Source: Haliclystus octoradiatus
Taxonomy: Eukaryota; Cnidaria; Staurozoa; Stauromedusae; Haliclystidae
Length of the DNA stretch: 64,000 nucleotides
Assembly: GCA_916610825.1 (NCBI GenBank)
Contig: OU744449.1
Coordinates: forward strand, 3,732,001 to 3,796,000
Direction: 5' to 3'
Within the stretch, counting starts at the first letter, position 1, and each line of letters begins with the position of its first letter. The notes below the pieces were generated by a model. The model saw only the letters and a program-made list of their open reading frames with translations, was not told the DNA's origin and did not search any database. The position numbers and the translations under genes are program-made. Shown one piece after another: positions 51,349-63,377 of the stretch.

Positions 51349-53395
51349 TTTCATTCACAGTGACTAAATATAGAATCCAATCCCCTTCTGTTTCCCGCGC
51401 CACCCATCTTGGCTCAACTGTACAACTTTAGCCGTGCGAAGTCGCTTTATTCGCTCAAATTCGCCTAATTTTCATCAAAAGTAATTATTCCATGTATATT
51501 GATTTGTGATTATCTCAAATTTAATCATTAAGAATTTATTAATATTGACGTGTAACCTTTAATTAACTTCTTAAGGCTGTGTGTAAGTAAAATTTCACAT
51601 ATGTGGTACGAAGTGTCCTATAAGCCCTATAATTTACCAGTCAAAATAAACAAAATATACCCGGAAAATATATCACACATATCTGATATCATGCCATACC
51701 ACGATACACTACAGTAAAGTATTTGAGTGTTTGGCAATCACAGATATCCGGGTTACCTAAAATTATCTAAAATAGTTTGACAGGTAGGTGCCCTGCACTG
51801 TTTGAAAAAGTATGACCCAACAAAAATCTGAATCGCAAAACTAATACTACACCCAATGAAGCTCCCGGAAAGACAGTATACTTATCGATTACTTCAAAAT
51901 CCTTCAAATCCTTCGAATGTTAACTCAAAGCTAAATTTTCTCTAATAAGTATCAGATGAGTGAAGTGCACAGTGCACTTGACCCCACATAAATGCAATTC
52001 GGATAAATGAAATTCTCGCTTATTTGCAACCTGGTTTTGTAACCCATACACGATATTGGTGGTCAAGTACGCGGTACGCCGTTCTTCAAAAGTTTTGGAT
52101 GCGTGCAAATTCGGCTGGAAATCATTGTCATCATTAGCAATTTTGGCGATAGAAGCGAGAAGAAGAATAATTGCACCAACAGATGGCACTCATATAAGCT
52201 TCTCCCAATTGATATAAATCAAAGTCTATCAGCCGTAAAATATTTTACAATTGATCTAGTGCCAAATATTACGTCGGCAGTCACAGATAAGTAAAGGCAT
52301 TTACGATCTTTGTTCCTCCTTGGGCGTTGCCATATAGAGGTCTTTCTACAAGTTTTTTATGGATGTAATGCGGCTTTGTGGGGTCATGCATTTTTAAAAA
52401 TGTCAACCCCTCGTCAAATCAATCATCTAGAAATTGAAAGAGGCACCTTTGATAGGACGATACATTGTAGATTATACATTTTTTATTCCAAGACTATAGA
52501 GAGATATACTGTAGTGCATTCATTCAATCCAGACAACAACACAAATGTTTTTCTGAATGCTAATCAAATATTCACTAGCCATTTATAACGTCGGTAGTGG
52601 TACAATCAAGTTTATAGACTTTTTGATGCAATAAATTTAATGGAATTCCTTGTATATGCAAACAATTTTTTATATTGATGTCTAAAATTATTAATAATCT
52701 AGTAGATTTACATTTATAAGAATTTTGTAATTTCAATAAAATTAAATATTCGATGCGTGTAACTCCTTAAAGTTACAACGGACAAATACATCTGGTAGGC
52801 TAAATATCAGCAAATATCAATTTATCAATCGAGTAATTCAATGGTGGAACAATTTACCAGAGATTGTGGTAACCTCCAAATCATTAATTTATTTACTACT
52901 TTCGTTTCAGTATATCATTCAAAAACAATTCATGAAACATTATTTTCTTTATTCATTCAGACTTTTCAATGTATTTGATCATCAATATATACTATAACCA
53001 CATTATTATTTACAAATTTAACAGAATTTAACATTTAAGCATTTCCATATTCTACATATTCAAAGAGTGTGTATATATTGTAAATGCTCATCTCGTATTT
53101 TATGCATTCGACGTTAATATATTACAGTATGTTATAATTTAAAGTGCTAATATATAATTATGTGATAAAAATATACATATTATTGGATAGACTATTTCTT
53201 TTGGAAATAAAAACTCAAGAATAACTTGGAATTTCTAGATGCAATAAAGGCTGCGAAATAAATTCTATATATATTAGAATAATATTTGCGGGATTCTCCA
53301 CGTTGTTTAATGGATTGTTTATAGATATCATATGTATTTATCTCAAAATAATCTCGATATATATATTCATCTTGGTTTGTGTGTATCAATATTCT
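51349..53395. other. Intergenic region between the ankyrin gene and the secreted-protein gene
   Basis: Holds the likely ankyrin promoter, a decayed GTGTAACCCGC-family fragment at about 51985-52110 (AATTCGGATAAATGAAATTC), and AT-rich unique-looking sequence. The 3' UTR of the secreted-protein gene must extend into the right part; ATTAAA on the minus strand near 53306 is a possible poly(A) signal. No further gene is recognised. Confidence 0.5.
51391..51402 (-). promoter_or_regulatory. E2F-like site in the probable ankyrin-gene promoter
   Basis: TTTCCCGCGCCA is a good E2F consensus (TTTCCCGC) in one of the few GC-richer patches of the region, 45 bp upstream of the candidate first exon. AAGATGG and AATGGCGG (minus strand, near 51412 and 51140) resemble YY1 sites. 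Promoter assignment is an inference. Confidence 0.35.
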
Positions 53396-56300
53396 TTACA
53401 TCACTTTTTCATTGCCATGTTTCATGGTAGAGATATTGTTTCTCTCAACTGTATTGCTTCCAGCACCATCTACCTTATTTGTAGAAATAATTGAGCTAAT
53501 ACCGTCAACATTTCTTTCTGCTCCAAGTAAGGTAGGGATATTTTTTCTCTTTTTCTTTAAAACTCCACAGCAACCGTTTGGACATCGTGCGTAGCAATGG
53601 TTATAGCATGATACAGGGCAAGATGGGACACTCGGTGGTGGAGGTGGAACAAATGATGGTGGGGGTGGTGGTTGGGCTGGTATCATCGGAGATGGAGGTG
53701 AAGGGAAATTTTGAAGGGGCATCATAGGTCGACAACAATCTTGGGAACATTTTGGGAGGCAAGCATCACTACATGGTGTTGGACATGTATTTGGGGGTGT
53801 ACCAGGGACTGGTGGCTGACCAGGTGCTGGAGGACTTCCAGGCTGTGGAGGAGCTCCAGGTGTTTGTGGCGAAGGTGGTTGGTCAGGACTTCCCCATGGT
53901 TGACTGTGAAAAGGATTAACGTTGGCATCTAATAGTTTAGAAAAAGCACAACATTCTAGCCAATAACTCGATAACAGAGAAATGGTTAGTCAACATCTAC
54001 ATACAATAGTATTAACTGTTAGTCATTGTCAAGATTAATGTGGTTAAAACTATTGACATAGAAAGCATAATTATAGTAATTTTCCTGTAGCATGGTTCTC
54101 TGAGATAATGCACAGCTAGTATTGGAATTTGTCGATTATTTAAGAACCTGGCGTGCCGACCATAGAGAACCATTAAAACATGAAACATTCCATTGAATAC
54201 CTATATATTCTATCATATTGTCAATCCTGGATGGTATAATTGTTTATACAGTTATACAGTTCCAGTTTCAACTTACTTGGTGGGCCTCCAGCAGGTGCTT
54301 GTCCAGGGTTTGTCATTGGCGCCCCGTTGTTTTTGCGAAGGCGATTTGCATTGTTATGTGTTGGAGAATGGTTCTTTGCTCCTTTGAATGATGCTTTAAG
54401 AAGAGAAGGATGGACTTGCTTTCCTTTAACCAGCTTGTTGATTTTTTTAGCTTTGCAATCAAGTCCACATTTATCTTCCGTTCCAGTTTTCAATCCTTTT
54501 TTCCCTTAATATATTAAAGAATTAAAACACCGCAAAGCAGGATGTTAGTAATTATAATTATGTTAGTAATAATAACATTTCAAAACAAGTTCATCGTGAA
54601 GAACTGTAAATTGATAATCAATCCTTCGATATCCTACAGAATTTAATGTCATATGTAGATTATTAGTAGTATACACACAGGACGAAGCTCAGTGACCGTT
54701 ACAACAGGTAACCATTAAATGAGTAAATTGTTTTCACAATTATGCAGTTATAATAATGTTGTTAGGGAGAAGGGTAAAATCAATCGAATTCAAACAACAA
54801 GCGAAGATGCTTTTGCTTGTAATTAAAAACAAATTGCCAATGTCTTCGATAACCGATGAAACATCACAACACTGTACATGAGCAAGTGAGCATGCGTAGA
54901 TGAGCATCAAGGTTGATATCTTTGATGGTAGGGATAGAGGAGTGGTGCGGGTGCCTTCGGTAGGGTGACACCGTCTAAATTACTATATTTTATCAGAACA
55001 ATCCATTTACAATGGCTCTGGTAAATAGGCAAGATATTTGAAAAATAGACAAATGGAGAATAATCTTATTTAAATAGAACGTTACTTCTATCAATCAACG
55101 ATGATCAGAGGCACCGCCCAACCATTAGGTAAAAAAATACATCAGTGATCCTCCTCGTGTTCATAATTCAGTTGTCCGGATTGGGAATGATCGATAATTG
55201 AAATAATGTAAATAATGTTAATAATAATAATGTTACTTATATGTAAATTTGTATATTTTATATAAATGTAAAATTTCCTAATACTGTACTAACATTTTAT
55301 TCTTAAATACTATGTTGTATGCATTTTGTAATCAGCCCTGTGAAAACAAGCCTAGTATGGCTTACAAGGCCCTGAATAAATATATGATGATGATGATGAT
55401 GATGATGAATGCTATAGCTCCTTCAATCCGATATTGTGAAGACTCTATTACAGTAAACTGACCTGAGATCTTTGCTTTGATTTCATCCATCAGCATTTTT
55501 GCTTTGGCTTGTTTCATATGTGATCCTGATCAAAAATGTTATTAAGAATATGGTATATTGTACTGTATCAAATGATTATAATATTATATTAAATATAAGA
55601 TAATACAGATAGCAGTAAGACAATATGCTCTGTATCAGTATAATTGACAGTAAGAAATTTCGGCCTCTGGAGATTTCTGAAAATATTACTTTGGGCAAAA
55701 TATTTATCACTCCGCTCGGATTATTTTCTCCCGAAATAGTTGCCATAAAGTAGGCTAGTGGCAATATAATATTTAATATTACAATGAATAATATCGATTT
55801 TAGTGATGCCATATATTTTAGCATTCTCAAGTTTAAATAACATAAATTTCAAATTGATTCATTTGAATAGACTCCTTAACAAACTGAGAAGTATACTATA
55901 ATTAATATACCGAGCTGTTTGTTGAGAATCCCTTCGACTTCTTTAGCTGCTTCTTGAAATTTTGATCCTGCAAGAAAGAAAAGATAACCAGGGTTGTTTG
56001 TCAGTTTTGAACGAGAAATGGGGTGTATATTTACATATTTCGGAGCTTCAGCTCTGTTATACCTTTCAATACGACTCTACAATTTTTGTCTCTAAATTGC
56101 CCGAAATATGAGTTAAAAATGTTTATTGGGGTGGGGGGGTGGTGCCACACTGCCTACACTCCACCCCGGAATTTACTGCCTGGGATCTACATGATCACAT
56201 TCAATTTGTATTCCTTATGCATTCATAGCCCCCCTTTATTCCATTCCTTTCATCCATAACCCAAGTTCAACTGACCAGCCAAGCAACTAGTAATGTCTTG

Positions 56301-57530
56301 CACTATGGGTATGTGTACAGTGGCAGCATGAGGATAGCCACGGTAGTTTGCTATTTATATATCATCCAACAATAGCACTGAGATGTTCAGGATTTAAGTT
56401 TAGAAACATTTCACATGTTTCTGGTTTAAAACATTATTGATATATAGCTCTTTTTCCCGTCCATGTCATAATTTTGTGATATAATGTCTTGGTATGCGCA
56501 ATGAATTTTCAAAACAGATATTTTAATTCTTAAATTTTAATATTTTATTTAAAATGTTTCTATCTAAATTGCATTAACTATCAATTGTTTTTGTTTTGTT
56601 TTTTCAATTTTTTATTCCATTTTTTTACTATTCTATCAATTTGTCTAATCTCTAAAATCAATAATCTACTTGATATGATATGATATGATATATTTTGTCA
56701 TTTTGACCGGCAAATAAAGGACACTTTACGCTATAGAAAGTGTCACTTACATACAGCCTTCGTCACTTACATACAGCATTATGGCCTCATTTTCATGTCC
56801 GTTAAAGAAAAACATATTATCTGCTGTTTCTAAGCACGATAACTTTCCCTTGATACCAATAGCTTCACCTCGTTGTATAGCGAAGCATTTTTTTTAGCAA
56901 AAATACCTTTGCAGATTTTCGCCATATAGCATATACAGATTAAAGAATAGATGCCATTTTTATTTGTAAGGGAGTCCCAGTAATGGCCGTAGTTGCTGCC
57001 ATTTCTTGAGTCGCAAAGTGTATACCCCGGATGTTAGAAGATTGCTTTTTTCGATAGAGACAAATTTTTGATTTTTACATGTTGTTCTTGTGTTTTTGCT
57101 TTGCGCGATCATAATACCCCTCCAAAAATACAGATATAGTGTCTTAATTACTTAATAGGAGAAACAATTATCCAGGCAAGGGAGAAAATGAAAAGAAAGT
57201 GCACACTAGAGAAAAATCAAGCACAACCTGTTATCACACAAGGTCATACATTAATTGAGGTTAGATTTAATATCTACCGATTTTTTCATTGAAAAGATTA
57301 ACAACTGCTTTTCCAACTTCTTTTTCAGCTGAAATCTTGATGGCTAAAATATACAATCGAAATTAGCATCATGGCATTCTTCATATTTCATCAGTATAAT
57401 TTTCGTCACTGTTTATTGCAAATAATTATGTTTCAATTTTCAACTTACGTTTATGTTTTGCTGGCGGTGGTGCTGCAATGACTGAAACAGCCAAAATGAA
57501 GAGCACTGGTAACGAAAGAACTACCTTCAT
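53396..57530 (-). CDS. Secreted Lys-rich/Pro-rich protein with two minicollagen-type cysteine modules
   Basis: Six exons in transcript order, 57449-57530, 57278-57343, 55911-55967, 55463-55525, 54277-54504 and 53396-53928, join in frame to 342 codons plus TAA. Residues 1-20 are a clear signal peptide (M-K-V-V-L-S-L-P-V-L-F-I-L-A...). Residues 25-100 are Lys-rich, helix-forming segments of about 20 residues, one per exon. Residues 165-300 are Pro-rich with P-G-x-P-P-x repeats and two modules, 214-231 and 269-286, each exactly C-x3-C-x3-C-x3-C-x3-C-C. That spacing is the cysteine-rich domain of cnidarian minicollagens, but there are no Gly-X-Y triplets. A Lys/Arg stretch (K-K-K-R-K) follows the second module. 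All introns are phase 1. Exon 54277 has two possible acceptors 9 nt apart (end 54504 or 54495). Function is not known to me. Confidence 0.85.
55312..55410 (+). mobile_element. LINE 3' tail with (ATG)n
   Basis: TGTAATCAGCCCTGTGAAAACAAGCC...TGGCTTACAAGGCCCTGAATAAA followed by (TATGATGATGATG)n. Words match the inverse of the 3' UTR at 15772-15850, so this is the same LINE family in the forward direction. Confidence 0.65.
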
Positions 57531-58380
57531 CGTTCTATTGCAAAATAAATAAATAAAATAGAAACTCATTATCATTACATATCATTTATTTATTATATAA
57601 GCTAACACCCAGCTAAAGGCACGTGTATGCCCTATAGGGGACCCCTGGAAGGGGCTGAACATTCGATTGACTATATACGGCATTACATCATTGATTACAT
57701 GCTCTTACTCATATTGCTCTGCACCGCATAACAAATATTCATTATCATTTTATACGTAAATCTCAAATTTGATATGATTGGACCAAGCGCAAAGATCTGA
57801 ATTTGATTTCGAATAGGATCATAAAATGGATCACATTGGTATAATATTTGCGGAATATTCCCAACATCTCTAGTATCATTTAAAAATATGATTATCATTT
57901 TCTATTTATACATTCTAATTACGCAGATAGATATATTAATTGCTACTTCAAATAAATAGCATTTGGGTTTTGGATGACAGTAAATAATTATTCAATTATA
58001 CCAAAAGAAGCTCAAAATATCAACCGAAATTTCAATCTGTAGAATCGGATTAAAATCTAGATTGAAATCAATCGATTTAAATTTCCAAGATAAATATATT
58101 ACAATTAAGAAAACCTATATTACCCTTTAATTGATTCTTATAATTGAAATTTATATTTCATTGGCTCGGTCTCATCCAGAAAGTACCCTAATATATAGCA
58201 ATCGCAAAATTGTTTGCAATGTACCCATAACCTTCCTCACAAACAATGTTGATTATCATGCTTGGGAAATACAAGGTTGGGAAGCCAACAAAGATTAAAT
58301 TTCAATAAATGCATAAACAATAATTCTACCTAAAGCGATGTAATAAGTTTAAAAGAACAAAATGTAAAATTATTATTACC

Positions 58381-58450
58381 TTTAGTTTTCGTTTACTTGG
58401 ATCGTATCGAGAACTTTTACCGATCTTTCTGTCGTTCTTCGAGGCGTCGC
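58381..58450 (-). other. Possible 5' UTR exon of the secreted-protein gene
   Basis: On the minus strand a segment ending AACGAAAACTAAAG|GTAATA has a usable donor, and the coding exon 57449-57530 has an acceptor only four bases before its ATG (CAATAG|AACG), so an upstream untranslated exon must exist. This is the best candidate within 1 kb; its 5' limit cannot be seen. Confidence 0.4.
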
Positions 58451-59692
58451 GACAAAATCGGCCATCAGGTGACCGTATTGAGATCCAATCTGGTGTCATA
58501 AGACGGACTTGGAAACATTTATCACGTGATCATTGTGTCTAGTCTGAACCAGAACTCAATTGTATTAACTCGCAACATATATGTTCCTTTTCTCTCAGAT
58601 CTTAAAACTATGGATGAATTAGCTGAATTGCTAATGTCAGTCGAATTAATTTGGCATACGTTTATGACGAGTGAATTATCTCCAAAGGAAAATAATATAT
58701 AAATTGAAGCATCAAAATGAATTCCAGAATCCAGACCTCTGCTTCGATAGACGGTTCCATTATGCGACCGAAATCAGTGTGATATTTGAATATTCTGGGT
58801 GTACATCGGAGCGACTTGATAACGCTTCATGTCGTATCTGAAGCATTGTGGAGGCTTTCCCAGGGTGAATAAAGTCTTGAATCTGCAATAGCGCCCAGTT
58901 CAGTGAGACGATCCCGTCGTCGTTAATTACTGCTGCAGACAATTATGGACTGATATCAACGCCAGCTTATTAAGTTCAAAATTTAGATAAGTTGAATGTG
59001 GTGGAAAAATCACCACTGTTTTCCAGAACAACACTAATGTCATAAGATCATAACAGAATACTCAAACCTTGGCTCAAACTATCGTAATAGTGCAGCGGCT
59101 ATTCAATAGTTATTATGATCAGTATACTATATATATTGTCTGTAGATATGATGGAGTAACCTATATATGTATTGAAGAGCACAATAATGGATTCTCAAAT
59201 CATTTTTAATAAAGTTTAAATAAATTAGCTATAAGAGGAACACAAATTATATATAACAATACGTATTTGCAATATCAAATCCCAGGAAGTCTTTATATAA
59301 CACAGATTATCTTACATTAAAAATATTTGAAAAGCATTGATCTCCCGGGATTGATCTGCCTTTTACGTGGTTTCGACTCGTTACAATTGAGGCGGAGTCC
59401 CTTTTCTTTAAAACAATATAGCGTCAAGCCTTCCAACCGAACTGATCAGCCATAAAATTAGTTGTGTGCATGCTCCTCCTCTACTGTCACCTCCCCGCCT
59501 CCTATTTTTGCATTAGATTGAACCACAGTAGCTTTTATAATAATTTTTACTGCGTTAAAAAAGTACTGTAAATACGCATATAACTACGGATAAATTTGTC
59601 AGAATTAATTGACTTCACCGTCTATACTATTCATTAACGGCTTCAGGCTTCAGGCTAAGTGACTTCAGTCGCGATGCCTGACGAGCTACGAC

Positions 59693-59753
59693 ATCAGAAA
59701 GGTCTCTGATGAGTCCCTTGGCAGGGACAAAACAAGTGTCAGATCAGCCTGAT
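59693..59753 (+). ncRNA. Type I hammerhead-ribozyme-like sequence (one core change)
   Basis: Elements in order: stem I outer ATCAG, AAA, stem I inner GGTCT, core CTGATGA (59706-59712), stem II GTCCC, loop TTGGCA, GGGAC, then AAAA in place of GAAA (59729-59732), minimal stem III C-AAGT-G, UC at 59739-59740 (cleavage site), stem I inner AGATC, AGC, stem I outer CTGAT. Every stem pairs. Tiny stem III and type I topology match the hammerheads of Penelope-like elements and retrozymes. The single core change is G12 to A, the general base, so this copy should be inactive or very weak. A second copy (18509-18565) has the intact GAAA. Confidence 0.75.
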
Positions 59754-60267
59754 CAATTCACAAACATATTGTACTGCTATTGAATTAAATTCAATGTAAG
59801 TTCCATTTATGACAGATAAGACATTTTCAATTCCAACTTCATATAAGTTAATAGTTCACCCAAATATATAGGCTCCAATAAATACACTCATTTTGCCCTA
59901 TACAGTATTTCCCCAGTTTGTAATGGCATTTCGATAAAATAGGTTGACAGGGACGATCACCCACTCTATAAAGTACTGAAGTCGTAAAATGAAGAACAAA
60001 AACAAATATTAAGGTCATATGAATAAAATTCTCAAATAAATCATAATTTTTTTTAATCAGTTTTCATGTTTTGATCTACAGTTTTGTTCTAAAAAATCGC
60101 CTATAACGTTCTCCCAAACAGACAAGCATAAAGATGACGTGACCATTATTTAGAATCAAAAACTTGTATTAATTATGTAAATGATAAATGAAACAAAGAG
60201 TAGTACAAATATTCTATGTAAATGATATTATGATCTAATAATACACATCCATCCATAACATGAGTTT

Positions 60268-60543
60268 TCATTCTATTTTCTGGTATGCATGATCTGTGCC
60301 AATATCTTGAACAAGTTCACATTCGTAATATTCAATATTGAATGAAAAGTGTTTCATTACTGCATGATTGTATTTAAAGGTGCCCCCCGCTGGGTAATTA
60401 TCCCACAGGACTGTTGGAGGTGTACCCGTGGGTGGTAAATATCTCATATTATTGCAGCATTTGAATGTGCCCCCGCGTGGTAAGTACCCCCATAGGACTG
60501 TATTTGGAGGTGTACCCGCTGGGGTAAATATCTCGTATGCCAT
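60268..60543 (-). CDS. Unrecognised 91-aa ORF with an internal duplication
   Basis: Two tandem units share T-P-x-G-T-P-P-x-T-V-L-W and Y-P-x-G-G-T-F-K in residues 1-28 and about 32-58. At DNA level the same GGTGTACCC...GGTAAATATCTC words recur about 82 bp apart. Whether it is translated is uncertain: there is no known domain and the two units could equally be a non-coding tandem duplication. Confidence 0.3.
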   Translation of the reverse strand: MAYEIFTPAGTPPNTVLWGYLPRGGTFKCCNNMRYLPPTGTPPTVLWDNYPAGGTFKYNHAVMKHFSFNIEYYECELVQDIGTDHAYQKIE

Positions 60544-61309
60544 TTTGATAAAATGAATACCTGAGGAGAGTCATTTCTAAAGCTGGAAAGTAAATTTTGA
60601 AAATAATGGCAGAGTCCGTCTAAAATGTTTCGAAGCTTGGTACTCTATAATTACTCTAATTGTAACGTCTAGTGGAAATGATAAATCAAGCGTCCGTCAG
60701 TAGACTCAATAGTCAAAACTTACAAACAAAAAATCAATAATCATTCTTATATTAATTCATGTTTATCTCCTTTTCTCGTTTCATATATATTTATATATAC
60801 ATAATAATAATAAACAATCATTGACAATTCTTAAATGACATTATACTCAATTATTTACTCTCTATTCAATAGAAGAAAATATTGTACGTTGTTTCATGTT
60901 TGGTATATGTATACATGTATTATTTCATAATATATTCAATTTTGTAAAAATAATAATAACTATAAAAGCAATAATTTAAATAATTTACATTAATAATTTA
61001 CATTATTTATTGAATTATATATATATTTATATTTGTAGATGTTGTCTCCTTATTGTTCTTTAGAGATATGGAATTATCAAAGTTCATTTGATATTTTTCA
61101 TCTTAATAAGATGAAAGTTCTCGGGTCGTGTTTTGTATAGTAAGCCCTTGAATAAGTTGTTGATCTTTCTGCCGGCTTTTTATAGACCTTCTATTTTGTC
61201 TCAGTATGAGGGTTTTCCTGAAGACAACGCCCTCTATTTCATTCTTCCACAATGGTGCCTTTCATTTATAGCGGTTGCGATTTGTTCCGCTCAAACGTAA
61301 GCTTTTGTC

Positions 61310-61674
61310 ATGGAGCCAACCCTACACAACACATGCTTTGATCTGAGGCACATATCTGACCTACACTCAACTTATCAGTTTCACAAGCAAGTTGGCATGT
61401 ACCGCCTAACCATTGACATATTACGGTTTGTACAGGCGAAGACGCTGCAACGAAAAGAAACGTATAGGGAATTAATAATGAGCTTTTATCGTGCAGTAAT
61501 ATTACTCAAAAATAAGGGGTACAGTGTAGCCATGAACGTTGATATCACTACTGTTAATACCAATATCATGATTTTAGTTCAGAACCAGTTTCTACCAAAC
61601 TCAATTATTGTATGTCATCCCACTTATCATCACGATTTTTGGCTGCACCAGGACAGGACAGTGATATCAACGAG
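61310..61674 (+). CDS. Unrecognised ORF, possible first exon
   Basis: An ORF of about 122 codons from an ATG (GTCATGG context), with mixed composition unlike the surrounding AT-rich DNA. It ends at AACGAG|GTGAGA, a good donor, just before the in-frame stop. The residues look like a soluble helical protein (L-T-I-D-I-L-R-F-V-Q...Y-R-E-L-I-M-S-F-Y-R-A-V-I-L-L-K). I recognise no family. No second exon was found in the window. Confidence 0.4.
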
Positions 61675-62189
61675 GTGAGATTGTAATCGTGAAATTATAA
61701 ATTTGATCTGCAGATCTGATGCCAACATTGAATCGTTATAATTATACCAAAGTATGTTGGGATCAATCAAACATGAATCAGATAAATGATTAAGAGTTCC
61801 AACATGATATATAGTAGATGAAAAACATCCATGAATTTACATCCCTCGCTCATGAAAATTGCTTAGAAACCCACGATCGCACGGCAACGAAATAAACAGC
61901 TACCTGAATTGCTAGATTGTCTGATTATACAATAAGCAGCATACCTATATAGTCCTATTACAAATCGGGATGCACTGACAGTGGTCCCAGATTGTGGCAC
62001 GTTGAATATCGGGTGTTCAGACTAGGCGTAACAAGAATAATCCTGCATGTAAGAATTCAATGAGTGACCTTTATAGCTTTAGAATAAAACCCCATGTGTC
62101 TATTATAGTGAAATGGCAGTTAAACAATTGCTAAAACACACCCAAGTTATTTTAAGAGAACGGGATGGTGTTAAATTTTGGAAATTTAC

Positions 62190-63377
62190 CTTCAGTTGGC
62201 TGTTGTGTAGAGGCCGATCTACTAGTAGTCGATTCATAACTGACCGTTGTATTAGTGGATGATGATGTATTATTGGTCGATGTGGTTGTGATGATCGTGG
62301 ATATCGTTAATGTGGAAGACGCAGGACGAACTACGAATAATAAGATGTTGACAATAGTTAAATTTTTGCATTTCGATGTCACCTATAAGAGCGGCGAGTT
62401 TCAAAATTAAACAAAACAGACGAGTTGATTGCAGGACCTCTGGATATACAACATTGCGTAACTGGCAAAGATGATGTTCAAGTGCTCTTAGAATGTCTCC
62501 TAGAATTTCTATACAGCCTGGACGCTCAGACATTGTGAAATGGCAACTCAGGGCTTGCAGGAGTTTTTATTTTAAATCCGTGCTTTCGATGTTTGCATGA
62601 GCTCCTCTCATAACTCTGGGGATGCATTTCATGTAAAATGAGTGTAACCGGTAAATTGATGAAAGATTGACAGCAGGCAGATTGACAGATTATTATCGTC
62701 AACAGCTAGTTTTCAAAATGTTCCAAAGTAGTACATCTTGTGAGTTAAATAAATTGCAAACAGGTTGGATAAACGTGTAAAAGAACAAATCCCTATCGGA
62801 TTTTAACTCTACATCACATAATTGTAACAAAGTGCTCATTCCATCGATGAGTGAAAAAGATAGTCCAACGATTTGTTGCTGTTTGGAAATATCAATCTGA
62901 GTTTCTCGGTTATAGTATAACAAATGAAATAGCAATTAATTGTGTTGTGACAAATCTGTTTTTATACTCAATCCATGTTGTGGAAGAATGCATGTATGTA
63001 TATGTATGTATTTGAGCCGTAACCTGTTGAATATTTTCATTAGTTAACATTCTCAACTGATTGAGTAACTTGGTCGAATTTTGTTTTTGAAATCAAAAAC
63101 TAGCAAAGCATGATGGTTAACTCCGCCTAGATACATTATACATTGGTATATATACTGTAAATACAGCTTTAGTATTAGATTTTGAAACTAGACAATGAAC
63201 TTTTATCTTGTAACTACTGTATTTGGGCACTGGGTTCCATTGCGTTATTCCCCGGCATACACAGATGGCTCTCTTGAACTTGGCCAACAACGAGGTTCCT
63301 CTTGACGCAAATCTGATGGTAGGGTTTGGAAGGAAAAGCATTAATCCATGTAGAAGATGATAACCAATGTCCGACAA
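62190..63377 (-). CDS. Exons of an unrecognised helical-repeat gene with a Ser/Thr-rich linker
   Basis: Several minus-strand segments have coding-like composition: about 63377-63240 (G-Y-H-L-L-H-G-L-M-L-F-L-P-N-P), about 62935-62705 (L-S-F-S-L-I-D-G-M-S-T-L-L-Q-L-C), 62535-62383 (E-I-L-G-D-I-L-R-A-L-E-H-H-L...L-I-L-K-L-A-A-L-I) and 62330-62190 (Ser/Thr-rich, 47 residues). The last two join in frame across a 52-bp intron with GTGACA and TTCGTAG borders, and the last ends at GAAG|GTAAAT. The amphipathic helices suggest a HEAT/ARM-type scaffold, but I cannot name it and the other borders are not resolved. Alternatively, an ATG at 62382 would give a separate 76-aa ORF with a signal-like start. 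Confidence 0.35.

Larger units (their letters stand above)
57531..61309. other. Mostly non-coding region right of the secreted-protein gene
   Basis: Apart from the possible UTR exon, a hammerhead-like sequence (59693-59753) and an ORF with a duplication (60268-60543), I see AT-rich sequence with no recognisable gene. Confidence 0.5.

Noticed and set aside
52310-52588. 92-codon ORF on the + strand
   Set aside because: No domain, AT-rich composition, no recognisable splice or promoter context; kept as intergenic.
53711-54509. + strand and out-of-frame ORFs over the secreted-protein exons
   Set aside because: Shadows of the minus-strand coding exons 53396-53928 and 54277-54504.
54277-57530. 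Idea that the Lys-rich helical blocks are antimicrobial or toxin peptides
   Set aside because: No dibasic processing sites flank the blocks and no known family is recognised; composition alone does not support the claim.
53396-57530. Calling the protein a minicollagen
   Set aside because: The cysteine spacing fits, but there is no Gly-X-Y run; Gly recurs about every six residues in the Pro-rich part instead.
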